From Shewanella psychropiezotolerans (GTDB lineage: Bacteria; Pseudomonadota; Gammaproteobacteria; Enterobacterales; Shewanellaceae), in the NCBI RefSeq assembly GCF_007197555.1, contig NZ_CP041614.1, positions 248,001 through 312,000 of the forward strand: a DNA stretch of 64,000 nucleotides. Direction: 5' to 3'. Below, in pieces: positions 1 through 9,201 of this stretch (its first letter is position 1; every line of letters starts with the position of its first letter). The position numbers and the translations under genes were made by a program. The notes beneath the pieces were generated by a model that worked only from the letters and a program-made list of their open reading frames with translations, was not told the origin of the DNA and searched no databases.

Positions 1-659
1 CAACAAATGTGTCCGAAGCCACCAAGCATAGTCATGAAATTAAGGACATAGCCGATGCTAATAATGCCAGGGTTACACAGCTGTCTCAGCGGTTACTCGG
101 GGCCGTTGAAATAATGACCAGGTTGAGTAGTCATAGTAAAAATATTGGTGGCATCTTAGACACCATAGTGTCGATCGCCGAGCAGACTAACTTGTTAGCC
201 CTCAATGCCGCCATAGAATCTGCCAGAGCCGGTGAGCATGGGCGTGGGTTTGCCGTGGTGGCCGATGAAGTCAGGACCTTAGCCATGCGAACTCAGGAAT
301 CTACCGCGGAGATTCAGGTAACGATTAGCGCCTTGCAGCAGGAGACGGCCAGCGCCGAGGAAGAGATAGGTATGGCACAGTCGCAGGCCTCCGAGTGTGT
401 AGATCAAAGCCAGGAATTAACTCGGGCAATAGAGCTGATGGATAGATCCTTGAGCGTAATAGAGCAGATGAGCAAGAATATTGCCCAGGTTGCGCAAGAA
501 CAGTTATCCGATAGTGAGAGCATAGTCTCTGGGATGAATGAAGCCGCCGAGGCCGCGGAGAAAAATGCTGATGAGTCCACCGAAATGTCGAAAGGCAGTA
601 CAGAGATGAATGAGCTGGCTCAATCTTTGACGAGTTCAGTGGAGCGATTCCAGCTTTAA
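1..659 (+). CDS. Methyl-accepting chemotaxis protein, C-terminal part (partial)
   Basis: The reading frame is already open at the left edge, so only the cytoplasmic signalling end of a chemoreceptor is in the window. The hairpin-tip signature is clear: [20 protein letters not shown] followed by [15 protein letters not shown], the CheA/CheW contact region of this family. The rest is Ala/Glu/Gln-rich coiled coil, as expected for adaptation helices, and the protein ends shortly after it with no pentapeptide tether. The ligand-binding and membrane parts lie outside, so the stimulus cannot be deduced. A GTG at position 9 is only an internal codon. Confidence 0.93.
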   Translation, partial: TNVSEATKHSHEIKDIADANNARVTQLSQRLLGAVEIMTRLSSHSKNIGGILDTIVSIAEQTNLLALNAAIESARAGEHGRGFAVVADEVRTLAMRTQESTAEIQVTISALQQETASAEEEIGMAQSQASECVDQSQELTRAIELMDRSLSVIEQMSKNIAQVAQEQLSDSESIVSGMNEAAEAAEKNADESTEMSKGSTEMNELAQSLTSSVERFQL

Positions 660-693
660 TTTTATCACTTTATACCTTCAGAAAAGCGTGCAT

Positions 694-722
694 AAAAAAA
701 CACCCAGCATTGCTGGGTGTTT
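694..722. terminator. Bidirectional intrinsic terminator between the chemoreceptor and cusA
   Basis: An almost perfect inverted repeat (ACACCCAGC / GCTGGGTGT) is flanked on the left by seven A residues. Read on the minus strand this gives a GC-rich hairpin followed by a U-tract, ending the cusBA transcript. On the plus strand only a weak T-tract follows, so it may also stop the chemoreceptor transcript. Confidence 0.8.
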
Positions 723-744
723 AGTATTACAGAGCGCTTAGTTT

Positions 745-3700
745 CTACTTGCTCAGCTTACGTGAATAAACCAAGAGATAGAGGGCTGGTAGTACGAACA
801 GTGATAACAGAGGTGCAGTTACCATGCCACCGACCATAGGTGCGGCGATCTTCTGCATCACGTCATTGCCGGCCCCGGCGCCCCACATGATGGGCAGTAG
901 GCCGAAGAAGATGGTAGCAACCGTCATCGCCTTGGGTCGAATTCGCATCACAGCACCTTCTATCAAGGCCTCTTTCAGATCGCTTACCGCTTCATATTTA
1001 CCTTTCTCTTTTCTATGCTTGATGGCGTTGTTGAGGTAAACCAACATCACCACGCCAAACTCTGCTGCTACCCCTGCTAAGGCTATCATACCCACGGCAA
1101 CGGCAACTGACATATTGAAGTCCAGAGCATATAAGAGCCAGGTACTGCCAACGAGTGCGAATGGTAAGCTGAACATGATCATGCTGGCTTGAATTGTCGA
1201 ACCGAATGTCATCATCAACAAGATGAAGATGACACCCAAAGCCATAGGGATCACTTTTTTCAGCTTTTCATCGACACGCTGCATATATTCATACTGGCCT
1301 GCAAAGTCGTAGCTGTATCTTGGCGGCACTACTAACTCGTTTTCTAAAGCTGACTTAGCTTGATCGATATATTCACCAATAGAGGTTCCTTCTATATCGA
1401 CAAACACCCAAGAGATTAAACGACCATTCTCACTCTTGAGCATAGGGGGCCGTCGGTTATCTCTATATCGGCTAAGTTACGCAGCGGCAGATAATGCCCC
1501 GTCTTAGTGATCACCGGCAGTTCTCTGAGTTTCTCGATATTGTCTCTGAGTTCCCTCGGGTATCTGAGATTGATAGGGTAACGTTCCGCTCCTTGAACAG
1601 ACTCACCAATATCCATACCGCCGATGGCGTATCGGACAACATCTTGGATATCGGTCAGGGTCATGTCATAGCGAGAGGCCACATCTAGCTTAGGTGTGAT
1701 ATCGATATAGCGGCCACCACCTACACGCTCGGCATAGGCCGATTTAGTGTTAGGCAGTTTACTGAGTATGGCTTCGATATCTGTACCTATCTGCTGCAGT
1801 TCATTTACGTCGGCGCCGGTGATCTTGATACCCACCGGAGTCTTGATCCCGGTGGAGAGCATGTCGATACGCGTCTTAATGGGTTGAACCCAAGCATTCG
1901 TCAGCCCAGGTATTTTAACGGTTTTCTGCAGCTGATCTATGACGTCCTTTAGGGTGTATCCTTCACGCCACTCATCTCTGGGCTTGAGCATTATGGTGGT
2001 TTCCAGCATGGTCAGTGGCGCCGGATCCGTCGCCGTTTCTGCACGGCCGACCTTACCGAATACCCGCTTCACCTCGGGGACTGTCTTAATCAACCTGTCG
2101 GTCTGTTGCAGTATTTCGGCGGCCTTACTGGCACTGATACCTGGCAAGGCTGTAGGCATATAGAGTAGATCGCCTTCATCCAGCTCGGGCATAAACTCGC
2201 TGCCTAAGTTGCTCATTGGGTACCAGGCGCTCATCAGGGTGATTAATGCGACTACCAGTGTCATCTTTGGGAACTTAAGTACCAGAGTCAAAGAAGGCTT
2301 GTACAGGGCGATCAGGAACCGACTGATCGGGTTGCTGGTTTCCTTAGGGATTTTTCCTCGGATAAAGAAGCCCATAAGGACAGGCACTAGGGTAATGGAC
2401 AGCACGGCTGCCGCAGCCATAGCGAAGGTCTTTGTGTAAGCCAGTGGACTAAATAGTCTGCCCTCCTGCGCTTCCAAGGCAAATACCGGCATGAAACTCA
2501 GGGTAATGATAAGCAAGGAGAAGAAAAGCGCAGGACCGACTTCGACCGAGGCTTCTGTGACCAGCTTCCAGTGCTCCTTCATATCCGGTCGACGATTATT
2601 TTCCTGTTCGAAATGCTCCAAGTGCTTATGCATATTTTCGATCATGACGATCGCGCCATCGACCACTGCGCCGATGGCAATGGCGATGCCTCCTAAGCTC
2701 ATGATGTTCGCGTTGACGCCCATCTTATTCATGATGATGAATGCAATGAGTATTGCCAAGGGCAGGGTGATCACGGCGACTAAGGTCGAACGTGCGTGCA
2801 TAAGGAACAACATGCAGACCAAGCCAACGACAAACATCTCTTCGATCACCTTGTGGAACAGGTTTTCCACCGAGCTTTCGATCAATTGAGATCTGTCATA
2901 GGTAGGGATGATCTCTACGCCTTCGGGCAGACCAGCTTTGAGCTGTTCTAGCTTCTCTTTAACGGCTTCTATGGTGGCTAAGGCATTTTCGCCGTAACGC
3001 ATGACTATGATGCCGCCGACGACTTCACCTTCACCATCTAGCTCGGCGATACCACGGCGTGATGAGGGCCCTTTACGTACGGTGGCCACGTCTTTGAGTA
3101 ACAAGGGGGTTCCCGAAGGACTGGTTATTCCGAGAGGGATCTCCCTAAAGTCATCCAAAGTTTGACGATATCCTTTGGCGCGCACCATGTATTCGGCTTC
3201 TGCCATCTCGATAACCGAGCCGCCGGCTTCAGAATTCGACTTAGAGATGGCATCTTTTATCGCAGCGATATCTAGCTTATAAATGGCCAACTTATCGGGT
3301 TCTATGACTATCTGATAGCTAAGTTCCATGCCGCCAACAGTGGCGACTTCAGAAATACCGGGAACGCTCTGAAGTTCAAGTTTCAGATACCAATCCTGCA
3401 AACTCTTTAGCTGAGAAAGATCTAAATTCCCCGTTCTGTCCACCAGAGCATATTCGAAGATCCAACCGACTCCGGAAGCATCTGGCCCCAGCGATGGCTG
3501 CACCCCTTGGGGGAGGCTACTACCCACTTGATTCAGATACTCCAACACTCGAGAGCGGGCCCAGTAGATATCTGTGCCATCTTCGAAGATGACATAGACA
3601 TATGAGTCGCCGAAGAAGGAGTAACCGCGAACCGTCTTGGCTCCCGGAACAGCCAACATGGCCGTAGAGAGCGGATAGGTGATCTGATCCTCGACCAATT

Positions 3701-3875
3701 TAGGTGCCTGACCCGGGAAAGGAGTCTTAATAATTACCTGTACATCCGAGAGATCCGGTAAGGCATCCAAGGGTGTATTTCTTAGCTCCTGCACACCCCA
3801 GACGGTGATCATTATGGTGACAATCAACACCATTAATCTCTGTCTTATAGAAGCTTCAATGATTTTTTTAAGCAT
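745..3875 (-). pseudogene. cusA: CusA/CzcA-type heavy-metal RND efflux pump, split by a frameshift
   Basis: This is the inner-membrane proton-driven pump of a tripartite copper/silver-type efflux system. Two adjoining pieces (819 and 232 codons) together have the usual length of about 1,045 residues. The first has the N-terminal helix, the porter loops and the HME-RND signature GAVVDGAIVMIEN near residue 410; the second has the last membrane helices. The frame is lost at a run of five G at 1445-1449 (C on the coding strand). One extra C there restores D-G-P-P-M-L-K-S, the normal continuation. The gene follows cusB and starts inside a short leader ORF. It may be intact in the organism if the run was undercalled. 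The metal is inferred from the family and the copper-like neighbours. Confidence 0.9.
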
Positions 3876-3957
3876 GAGTAGAGCCTCCCGGTATCAAGCC
3901 GTAGTTAGGGATAGTTCTGTTACTAATAGAGGCTTCGTAATTAATATTTTTAAGCAT
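3868..3957 (-). CDS. 29-codon leader ORF overlapping the cusA start
   Basis: A strong GGAGG sequence overlapping the cusB stop codon precedes an ATG at 3957. The ORF encodes MLKNINYEASISNRT and continues to a TAA that lies inside the cusA start (ATGCTTAA). Its first codons resemble those of cusA (MLKKIIEASIRQR), as do the flanking bases, so it looks like a diverged partial duplication of the cusA translation start. The overlap would allow translational coupling of cusB, the leader and cusA. Whether the peptide itself has a role is unknown. Confidence 0.45.
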   Translation of the reverse strand: MLKNINYEASISNRTIPNYGLIPGGSTHA

Positions 3958-3969
3958 GAGCAAAACCTC

Positions 3970-5493
3970 CTAGTGCTGATGACCGCTACTCAGGCGCATT
4001 AAACTGCCCTTGAGACTGGCTTCTGAATCGAGTAAGAATTGACCCGAAGTGATCACGAGTTCGCCTTCGCTCAGCCCATCGAGAATCTCGGCCTTGCCTT
4101 GGCTTAGCATACCTACAGTGACCTTACGTGCAGTAAAACTGTTATTTTCAAGCTTCACTATGACGCGGTTTTCTTTGCCCGTTTGGATCAAAGCCTCTTG
4201 AGGGATCACCAGAACATCTTCGTTGGGGCCCCCGAAGATGTCTATCTTGGCTAAAGTGTTTGGTCTTAGCTTTGTGTTGTGATTTTGAACCACAATTCTG
4301 ACCCGTAAGCTACGGGTCACAGGATCGAGTTCCGGATAGATATAATCTATCTTACCTTCGATGCCCTTGATCCCCATGGCAGGTACAGAAACTTCGGCTT
4401 TTTGGCCCACTGCGAGCCAGCTTTGCTCGTTTTCAAATACATCGGCGATCACCCATACATTAGAGAGGTCGACGACGGACATCACCTCGGTAGCAGGCTG
4501 AATATACATACCATCTCTGATAGTAAGCTCTTTTACTATGCCGTCACTTTCGGCATAGAAGGGGACTCGATATTGAGTCTGTTTCGATTTTGCCAATGCT
4601 TTTATTTGGCTCTTTTTCAAGCCTAGTAATTCTAATCTTAAGCCTGCTTTTCTGAGTAAATCTTCGTAACTGGCATTCTTACCAGTACGTCTCAAGGTGT
4701 CTTGGGCGAGCAGGAAGTCATCCTGTGCATTGATCAGATCAGGTGAGTAGATTTCATACAAGAGTTGGCCCTTAGTGATCTTGTCGCCGACAGATTTGAT
4801 AGTCAGCTTCTCGATCCAGCCGGTAACTCTAGCGTGGATATGATTGATCTTACTCTCGTCATAATCTATCTGGCCTACGGTTTGAACAAACTTCCATAGG
4901 GTATCTTTTTCTACTTTAGCGACTTTTAGGGCCAGGGCTTGTTGCATGCCACCAGAGACATCTATCTGGATCTCTGTACCGCTGCCACCTACCTCGACCT
5001 TCTCCAGGTTCATGCCACAGATAGGACAGGTGCCCGGAACGTCACTGATAATGTGTGCGTGCATCGGACAGACAAACTTGATCGTGGCACCTTCATCGAG
5101 TGAAGCAGGCTTAGCACTGTTAAATACTGTATCAGCAGGAGTGAGTGCCGACTGAGCCGTATGCTCGTGCCCCGATTGGTCTTCCGGGATTGATTCGCTC
5201 ATATTATGGGCCGAGTGATCCATACTCCCTTTCTCTTCCTCCTCCTCTTCCACGAGGAACATGTTACAGATTGAGCAACGGCTACCCGGCTCATGGCTGG
5301 TTTCTTCGGGATGCATAGGACATGAATAGGTTATCGCTTCATGACCTTGTGTCTGGCTATGCTGAGCATGCTCTGTCGCCGGACTCTGGGCAATCAGTGA
5401 CTGAGAATGGACTAACTGGGGTGTCACAACCATAAATAGGCTGAGCAGGTAGGCTAGTTTTTTACGTTTATTGTTCATTTCAAATTGACTCAT
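3970..5493 (-). CDS. cusB: CusB-type periplasmic adaptor with two heavy-metal-binding domains
   Basis: This is the membrane-fusion protein linking an HME-RND pump to an outer-membrane channel. After an N-terminal membrane or signal segment (residues about 11-30) there are two CPM(H)...C..C.M heavy-metal-binding modules, at about residues 57-80 and 141-163, separated by a Glu-rich and His/Met-rich linker. The lipoyl/hairpin/barrel adaptor core follows, for example VTGWIEKLTIKSVGDKITKG. The C-terminus is GHQH. At 507 residues it is longer than E. coli CusB because of the two N-terminal modules. The start has a GAGG ribosome site. It lies 22 bases after the small metal-binding gene and just before the cusA leader, so one operon is likely. 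No CusC-like channel gene is nearby. Confidence 0.92.
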   Translation of the reverse strand: MSQFEMNNKRKKLAYLLSLFMVVTPQLVHSQSLIAQSPATEHAQHSQTQGHEAITYSCPMHPEETSHEPGSRCSICNMFLVEEEEEEKGSMDHSAHNMSESIPEDQSGHEHTAQSALTPADTVFNSAKPASLDEGATIKFVCPMHAHIISDVPGTCPICGMNLEKVEVGGSGTEIQIDVSGGMQQALALKVAKVEKDTLWKFVQTVGQIDYDESKINHIHARVTGWIEKLTIKSVGDKITKGQLLYEIYSPDLINAQDDFLLAQDTLRRTGKNASYEDLLRKAGLRLELLGLKKSQIKALAKSKQTQYRVPFYAESDGIVKELTIRDGMYIQPATEVMSVVDLSNVWVIADVFENEQSWLAVGQKAEVSVPAMGIKGIEGKIDYIYPELDPVTRSLRVRIVVQNHNTKLRPNTLAKIDIFGGPNEDVLVIPQEALIQTGKENRVIVKLENNSFTARKVTVGMLSQGKAEILDGLSEGELVITSGQFLLDSEASLKGSLMRLSSGHQH

Positions 5494-5515
5494 GATGCCT
5501 CATCTCCACTCAAAA

Positions 5516-5929
5516 TTAGTGTTTGTGGTGAACTGCTGGTTTAGTGTCAGCCTTCGCTTGCATAGGCTCTAGGTTCATTCCACATTTCGGGCATGTATCA
5601 CCCTCTTTCCCTGTTATATCTGCGTTCATAGGGCAGGCATGGGTGTCAGCAGATGCACTGTGTTCATGAGCCGATGTCTTATGGTGCGGGCAATTATCAC
5701 AACTTTGACCATTAGAGGCGCTTTTGACAGCAGTTAAGTTCATACCGCATTTAGGACAAGTATCACCTTTTTTTCCTGTTACCTCAGGATGCATAGGGCA
5801 GGCATGATCGGCTTTCATTTCATGGTGTTGAGCATGTTCTTGCTGCTGAGAATGATCGTGTGCAGATACGGTTGGCGCAACTGAAATCAAGATAAAGGCT
5901 GATAAAATAAGGCTAATAAGGGTTTTCAT
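5516..5929 (-). CDS. Small exported protein with two heavy-metal-binding domains
   Basis: A 137-residue protein with a clear signal peptide (cleavage near VSA-HDH). A His-rich stretch follows, then two modules of the pattern CPMHPEVTGKKGD-TCPKCGMNL, the second beginning CPMNADITGK, and a His-rich tail. The same module occurs twice in the adjacent CusB. It is probably a periplasmic copper or silver binding protein feeding or buffering the efflux pump, occupying the operon place where cusC or cusF is often found. That role is an inference from domain and position. Confidence 0.8.
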   Translation of the reverse strand: MKTLISLILSAFILISVAPTVSAHDHSQQQEHAQHHEMKADHACPMHPEVTGKKGDTCPKCGMNLTAVKSASNGQSCDNCPHHKTSAHEHSASADTHACPMNADITGKEGDTCPKCGMNLEPMQAKADTKPAVHHKH

Positions 5930-5946
5930 TTATAAATTCCATCATA

Positions 5947-5978
5947 TAGACGGCCGTCTAGATTTGATCTAATAGATC
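5947..5978. promoter_or_regulatory. Two adjacent palindromes upstream of the cus operon
   Basis: TAGACGGCCGTCTA (5947-5960) is a perfect 14-bp palindrome 18-31 bases before the first gene of the operon. GATCTAATAGATC (5966-5978) is a second perfect inverted repeat just upstream of it. They could be operators or form stem-loops in the mRNA leader. I do not recognise a MerR/CueR-type or CusR-type site in them. Confidence 0.4.
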
Positions 5979-6190
5979 GAAAATAAGTAACGGCTAATAT
6001 AAAACTAATCACAATGAATAACAGTCTTAATTAAGCATAATAAGTCGATAGTCTGACAGACAGAACAAATCGTGCTGTTAAGAATTTAATTATCAATCGG
6101 ATCGATACAAATAATTGTTTTAAAGATATAGCTTTGCAAGCAGTCGATAGGACTACTGGATTTAAGATTAAAGCATCTTAAGTCCTATAT
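5979..6190. other. Intergenic region upstream of the cus operon
   Basis: About 210 AT-rich bases between the two palindromes and the end of the next Met/His/Cys-rich gene. The promoter of the cus operon should lie here. I see no further gene or convincing terminator. Confidence 0.5.
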
Positions 6191-6631
6191 TTAAGCTATG
6201 GGAGGTCTGATATCTTTAGAGATTGAGATTGAATGGAAATGAGGCATTTGAGTGGCCAATGCTAACTCTGAGGGACTAAATCCTGGCCAAGATTTAGTAT
6301 CGAAAAGAGTGCCTGTCATCGAGATAACGAGACAATGATTACAATCACCCTGGCAGTATCCGTTGCCGTCACAGCAGCTCTGAGCTTCGTCGGGAAGCAC
6401 ATCGTCGAGTCGCTCTGAGTCGCAGCAATGGGGGATGTTATCTGTCTGTTCCGAGTGGCAAGCAGCTCCATCTTTCATACTCATCATTTGTGAATGGTGT
6501 GAACCAGACATCATGGCTTCATGTGCTTGTGCTTTTCCTATCATCATAGACCCATTAGATAGCAGCCCTTGGCTCAGCATCGCGAGCAGGGTAAAGGCTA
6601 TTAATGTGTGACGACGAAAAAACGTAAACAT
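6191..6631 (-). CDS. Exported Met/His/Cys-rich protein, putative metal binding
   Basis: A 146-residue protein of unrecognised family. It begins with a hydrophobic export signal (TLIAFTLLAMLSQGLL). The mature part has AMMSGSHHSQMMSMKDG and several paired cysteines (HCCDSE, SCCDGNGYCQGDCNHC). The composition suggests soft-metal binding, loosely like CopL-type exported copper proteins. It has a TTGGAAA ribosome site. It sits next to the efflux operon with its own 5' gap, so it is probably a separate metal-responsive unit. Function is inferred only from composition and neighbourhood. Confidence 0.65.
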   Translation of the reverse strand: MFTFFRRHTLIAFTLLAMLSQGLLSNGSMMIGKAQAHEAMMSGSHHSQMMSMKDGAACHSEQTDNIPHCCDSERLDDVLPDEAQSCCDGNGYCQGDCNHCLVISMTGTLFDTKSWPGFSPSELALATQMPHFHSISISKDIRPPIA

Positions 6632-6847
6632 AAAGTTTCCAATAATGAGTTGTGGCTAGTCTAACATGAGTAAGTAATAGTGCATTGACAGAATTCACAT
6701 TTATCGACTTTGGCTAGTTGGACTCTTCGATATATCTGCTGATGAATATTACTCATTCAATTTTGCTTCATTAACTGTATTCGGACAATCGTCATCTAGC
6801 CAATTCAATAGGTCTTGATATTGAATTGGCTTAGATTTTATCAAGAG

Positions 6848-7279
6848 TTATTCTCTAGCCAGTAGAAGCTGAGCCATCAGTTGGTGGTGAGTAAGCAAGG
6901 TGACATCTTTACTCTCTCCTTGGGTTTCTTTTAGGGTGATCACTGGATTATCGATAAAGTCATGGGCTTCTTCTTCGGTATATATCACAGGTGTTATGGC
7001 CTGATACTGTACCTGCTCGTTCGAACTCAAGATGAGGTAGAGAGGCGCCGATTTTACCCAGGCGCCCGAGTCATCGGCATTGACTTCGAAGATGTCGTGA
7101 TACTTAAGCTCGATGAGATTCTTACCCTCGGCAAGTTGAATCTCGTGGGTGCCAAACTTGGTTTCACCATTGATGCCGGTAACCGAGAGCGAATCGGGGA
7201 AAGAGACACTAGCGGCTGAAGATGAGAAGCTAACTAGACTGGCAAAACTCAGGGCTGCGATTGTGATTAATGTTTTCAT
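6848..7279 (-). CDS. DUF2057 (YccT/CsgI-like) periplasmic protein
   Basis: A 143-residue exported protein. The ATG at 7279 is preferred because TTGGAG lies just before it; a TTG four codons upstream would put the ribosome site inside the gene. The signal peptide ends near SSA-ASV. The mature part (FPDSLSVTGINGETKFGTHE, then LAEGKNLIELKYHDIFE) matches the N-terminal pattern of the DUF2057 family, which includes E. coli YccT, described as an inhibitor of curli assembly. This protein is shorter than YccT (about 220 residues), so it may keep only the first half of the fold. No curli genes are nearby. Confidence 0.7.
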   Translation of the reverse strand: MKTLITIAALSFASLVSFSSSAASVSFPDSLSVTGINGETKFGTHEIQLAEGKNLIELKYHDIFEVNADDSGAWVKSAPLYLILSSNEQVQYQAITPVIYTEEEAHDFIDNPVITLKETQGESKDVTLLTHHQLMAQLLLARE

Positions 7280-7481
7280 AATAGACTCCAATTGGAACTA
7301 TGCCGAGACAGAAATAAGATCCAGAAGGCTGTAGACTATGTGGGCTCTAAGATAATAGTGAAGAGCACCTTCATAGACACAGGAATTTGGCTCTGTCTTG
7401 AGGCAAAAAATATAATAAATTGTTTTGGGTGTGCCTCTAGCAATATGCCAGAGCGCCGAGCTGATAACTGTTAAGTTAAGC

Positions 7482-7979
7482 TTATCCAAATTGGAGGGGG
7501 TTAAACGTTGCGAGGTCTGCGGTCTGCGTCGACCATGATAGAGTCTGAACTTTACCACTGGATTCTGGTGATGACAGAGAAAATTGAGCTTGAATTAAGA
7601 TGCCACTAGCGCTGGCACAGTGAGAGATACATCCTCCTGCGCCCATCATCTCGCATAGGGCATCACAGTCGATAAGAATGTCGCTATCACTCGTCGACAT
7701 ACTAGCGACCATCATGTCACATTCTTTCTCCCCATGGGTCATAACCATCTCAGCTTTCGAGCCTGTGTCTGAATCAGAGAAATATGTAACTTGTGATTCG
7801 ATCGTTGAACTCTGTAGGGCTTGGCCCATGGACATCTTCATCGGTATATTTGAACTGTCCATCTCTGACATATGAGCATGAGTAAATGCGTGCAAAAATC
7901 TTGGCATAGCCATCACTGGTGTAAGCATAAATTGCCCCACTAAAGAGATGATTAATACAAGATGTGTAATTTGCTTCAA
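7482..7979 (-). CDS. Exported Met/Cys-rich protein of unknown function, TTG start
   Basis: A 165-residue protein whose family I do not recognise. An in-frame TAA lies four codons before the TTG at 7979, and no ATG follows until well inside the signal peptide, so TTG is the likely start. The signal peptide MKQITHLVLIISLVGQFMLT is followed by Met-, His- and Cys-containing segments (AFTHAHMSEMDSSNIPMKM, CDMMVASM, CDALCEMMGAGGCISHC). Position and composition resemble the exported gene at 6191-6631, so metal binding or sensing in the periplasm is a reasonable guess. Confidence 0.6.
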   Translation of the reverse strand: MKQITHLVLIISLVGQFMLTPVMAMPRFLHAFTHAHMSEMDSSNIPMKMSMGQALQSSTIESQVTYFSDSDTGSKAEMVMTHGEKECDMMVASMSTSDSDILIDCDALCEMMGAGGCISHCASASGILIQAQFSLSSPESSGKVQTLSWSTQTADLATFNPLQFG

Positions 7980-8395
7980 GATTTCTCGCTCTTAATTCGT
8001 TAAATGAATAGTGTGTCGTTCTAATAGACCCAGCAATTATATAAAAAGTTTCAAACTTTGAAAATATTTTTTTGATCGAGGTCAATAAAGGGGGGAATAT
8101 AAAGTTTTGATATTTGAAGAAATGTAAAAGCTCTGCTTTATCAGTGGATTGAGGTCATTACCTTGCTAAATACATGGGTTTGGCTTAACTTTAGCTAGAG
8201 TGAATATAAATTGAGCTAAGTGCTATTTTCTCCATTTCGCAATATAGAGTTAGAGCTAGATCTCATTTGTACTATTTCTCTCAGATCAGACGGTAAGATC
8301 TGGTTTATAATTTTTGCCATAGAGATGAAGTAAAAATAAGTACTAAACATAAGTATTAAGTACTAAATAAAAATCATATTTTACGGAGAAGAGTG
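7980..8395. other. Intergenic region before cymA with direct repeats
   Basis: About 415 AT-rich bases between divergent genes. Near the cymA start, TAAGTACTAAA occurs twice (around 8337 and 8358) with a related TAAGTATTAAG between them, ending just before the GGAGAAG ribosome site. I see no additional gene. Confidence 0.5.
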
Positions 8396-8959
8396 ATGAA
8401 CTGGCGTGCCCTATTTAAACCAAGCGTGAAATACTCAATATTAGCCCTATTAGTGGTTGGTGTTGTAGTCGGTGTTGTTGGCTACTTTGCTACACAACAA
8501 ACTTTACACGCGACAAGCTCAGATGAATTTTGTATGTCTTGTCACAGCAATCACTCTTTGAAAGATGAAGTGTTGGCTTCAGCACATGGCGGAGGTCGTG
8601 CGGGCGTGACTGTTCAGTGTCAGGATTGTCACTTACCTCATAATCCTATTGAGTACATGATTAAGAAGATCATCGTATCTAAAGATCTATATGGGTTCCT
8701 GACTATCGATGGCTTTAACACTCAAGAGTGGTTAGATGAAAACCGCAAGGAACAAGCCGAACACGCGCTTAAATACTTCCGTGCTACCGATTCAGCTAAC
8801 TGTCAGCATTGTCATACTCGTATCTACGAGAACCAGCCAGATACTATGAAGAAGATGGCGAAGAGAATGCATGAGCGCAACTTCAAGAAAGAAGCCGATA
8901 AGCGCAAGACTTGTGTAGACTGTCACAAGGGTGTTGCACACGTTTATCCTAAGGGATAA
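8396..8959 (+). CDS. cymA: CymA, tetraheme c-type cytochrome menaquinol dehydrogenase
   Basis: This is the NapC/NirT-family inner-membrane cytochrome that oxidises menaquinol and passes electrons to periplasmic carriers in Shewanella. The 187-residue protein has one N-terminal membrane anchor (residues about 13-33) and four CXXCH heme sites (CMSCH at 46, CQDCH at 75, then CQHCH and CVDCH). ATG 8396 follows GGAGAAG; a GTG one codon earlier is not needed. It is monocistronic, with its own promoter gap and terminator. In S. oneidensis CymA serves fumarate, nitrate, Fe(III) and DMSO respiration, and here it can supply the dms system about 21 kb away. Confidence 0.97.
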   Translation: MNWRALFKPSVKYSILALLVVGVVVGVVGYFATQQTLHATSSDEFCMSCHSNHSLKDEVLASAHGGGRAGVTVQCQDCHLPHNPIEYMIKKIIVSKDLYGFLTIDGFNTQEWLDENRKEQAEHALKYFRATDSANCQHCHTRIYENQPDTMKKMAKRMHERNFKKEADKRKTCVDCHKGVAHVYPKG

Positions 8960-8994
8960 GCCTTAAAGCTTAGTGCCGATACAGAGTAACCTTG

Positions 8995-9028
8995 AAAGTC
9001 CCATAGTTAGCACTATGGGACTTTTTTT
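8995..9028 (+). terminator. Intrinsic terminator after cymA
   Basis: A 13-bp perfect stem (AAAGTCCCATAGT / ACTATGGGACTTT) with loop TAGC, followed by a T-tract. Confidence 0.93.
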
Positions 9029-9201
9029 ATGCTTGTTCATCTATAGGCATAAACAAGCGACTTTTATTAGGTCCGTATGAGTCTGTACCAGCTTGTATCA
9101 TTATGAGTTAATATACTCAGAAGGTAATTACTTATCTCTAATGTTCCTGCTTTTTTCAGTTAAATGGATAGGTATTCAACTTACTTCTACAGGGGAGGTC
9201 T

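Noticed and set aside
1494-2889. Several plus-strand frames opposite cusA
   Set aside because: They are shadows of the strongly conserved pump gene in other frames.
7298-7558. 86-codon minus-strand frame upstream of the DUF2057 gene
   Set aside because: It overlaps the end of the exported Met/Cys-rich gene in another frame and lacks a start context or recognisable motif.
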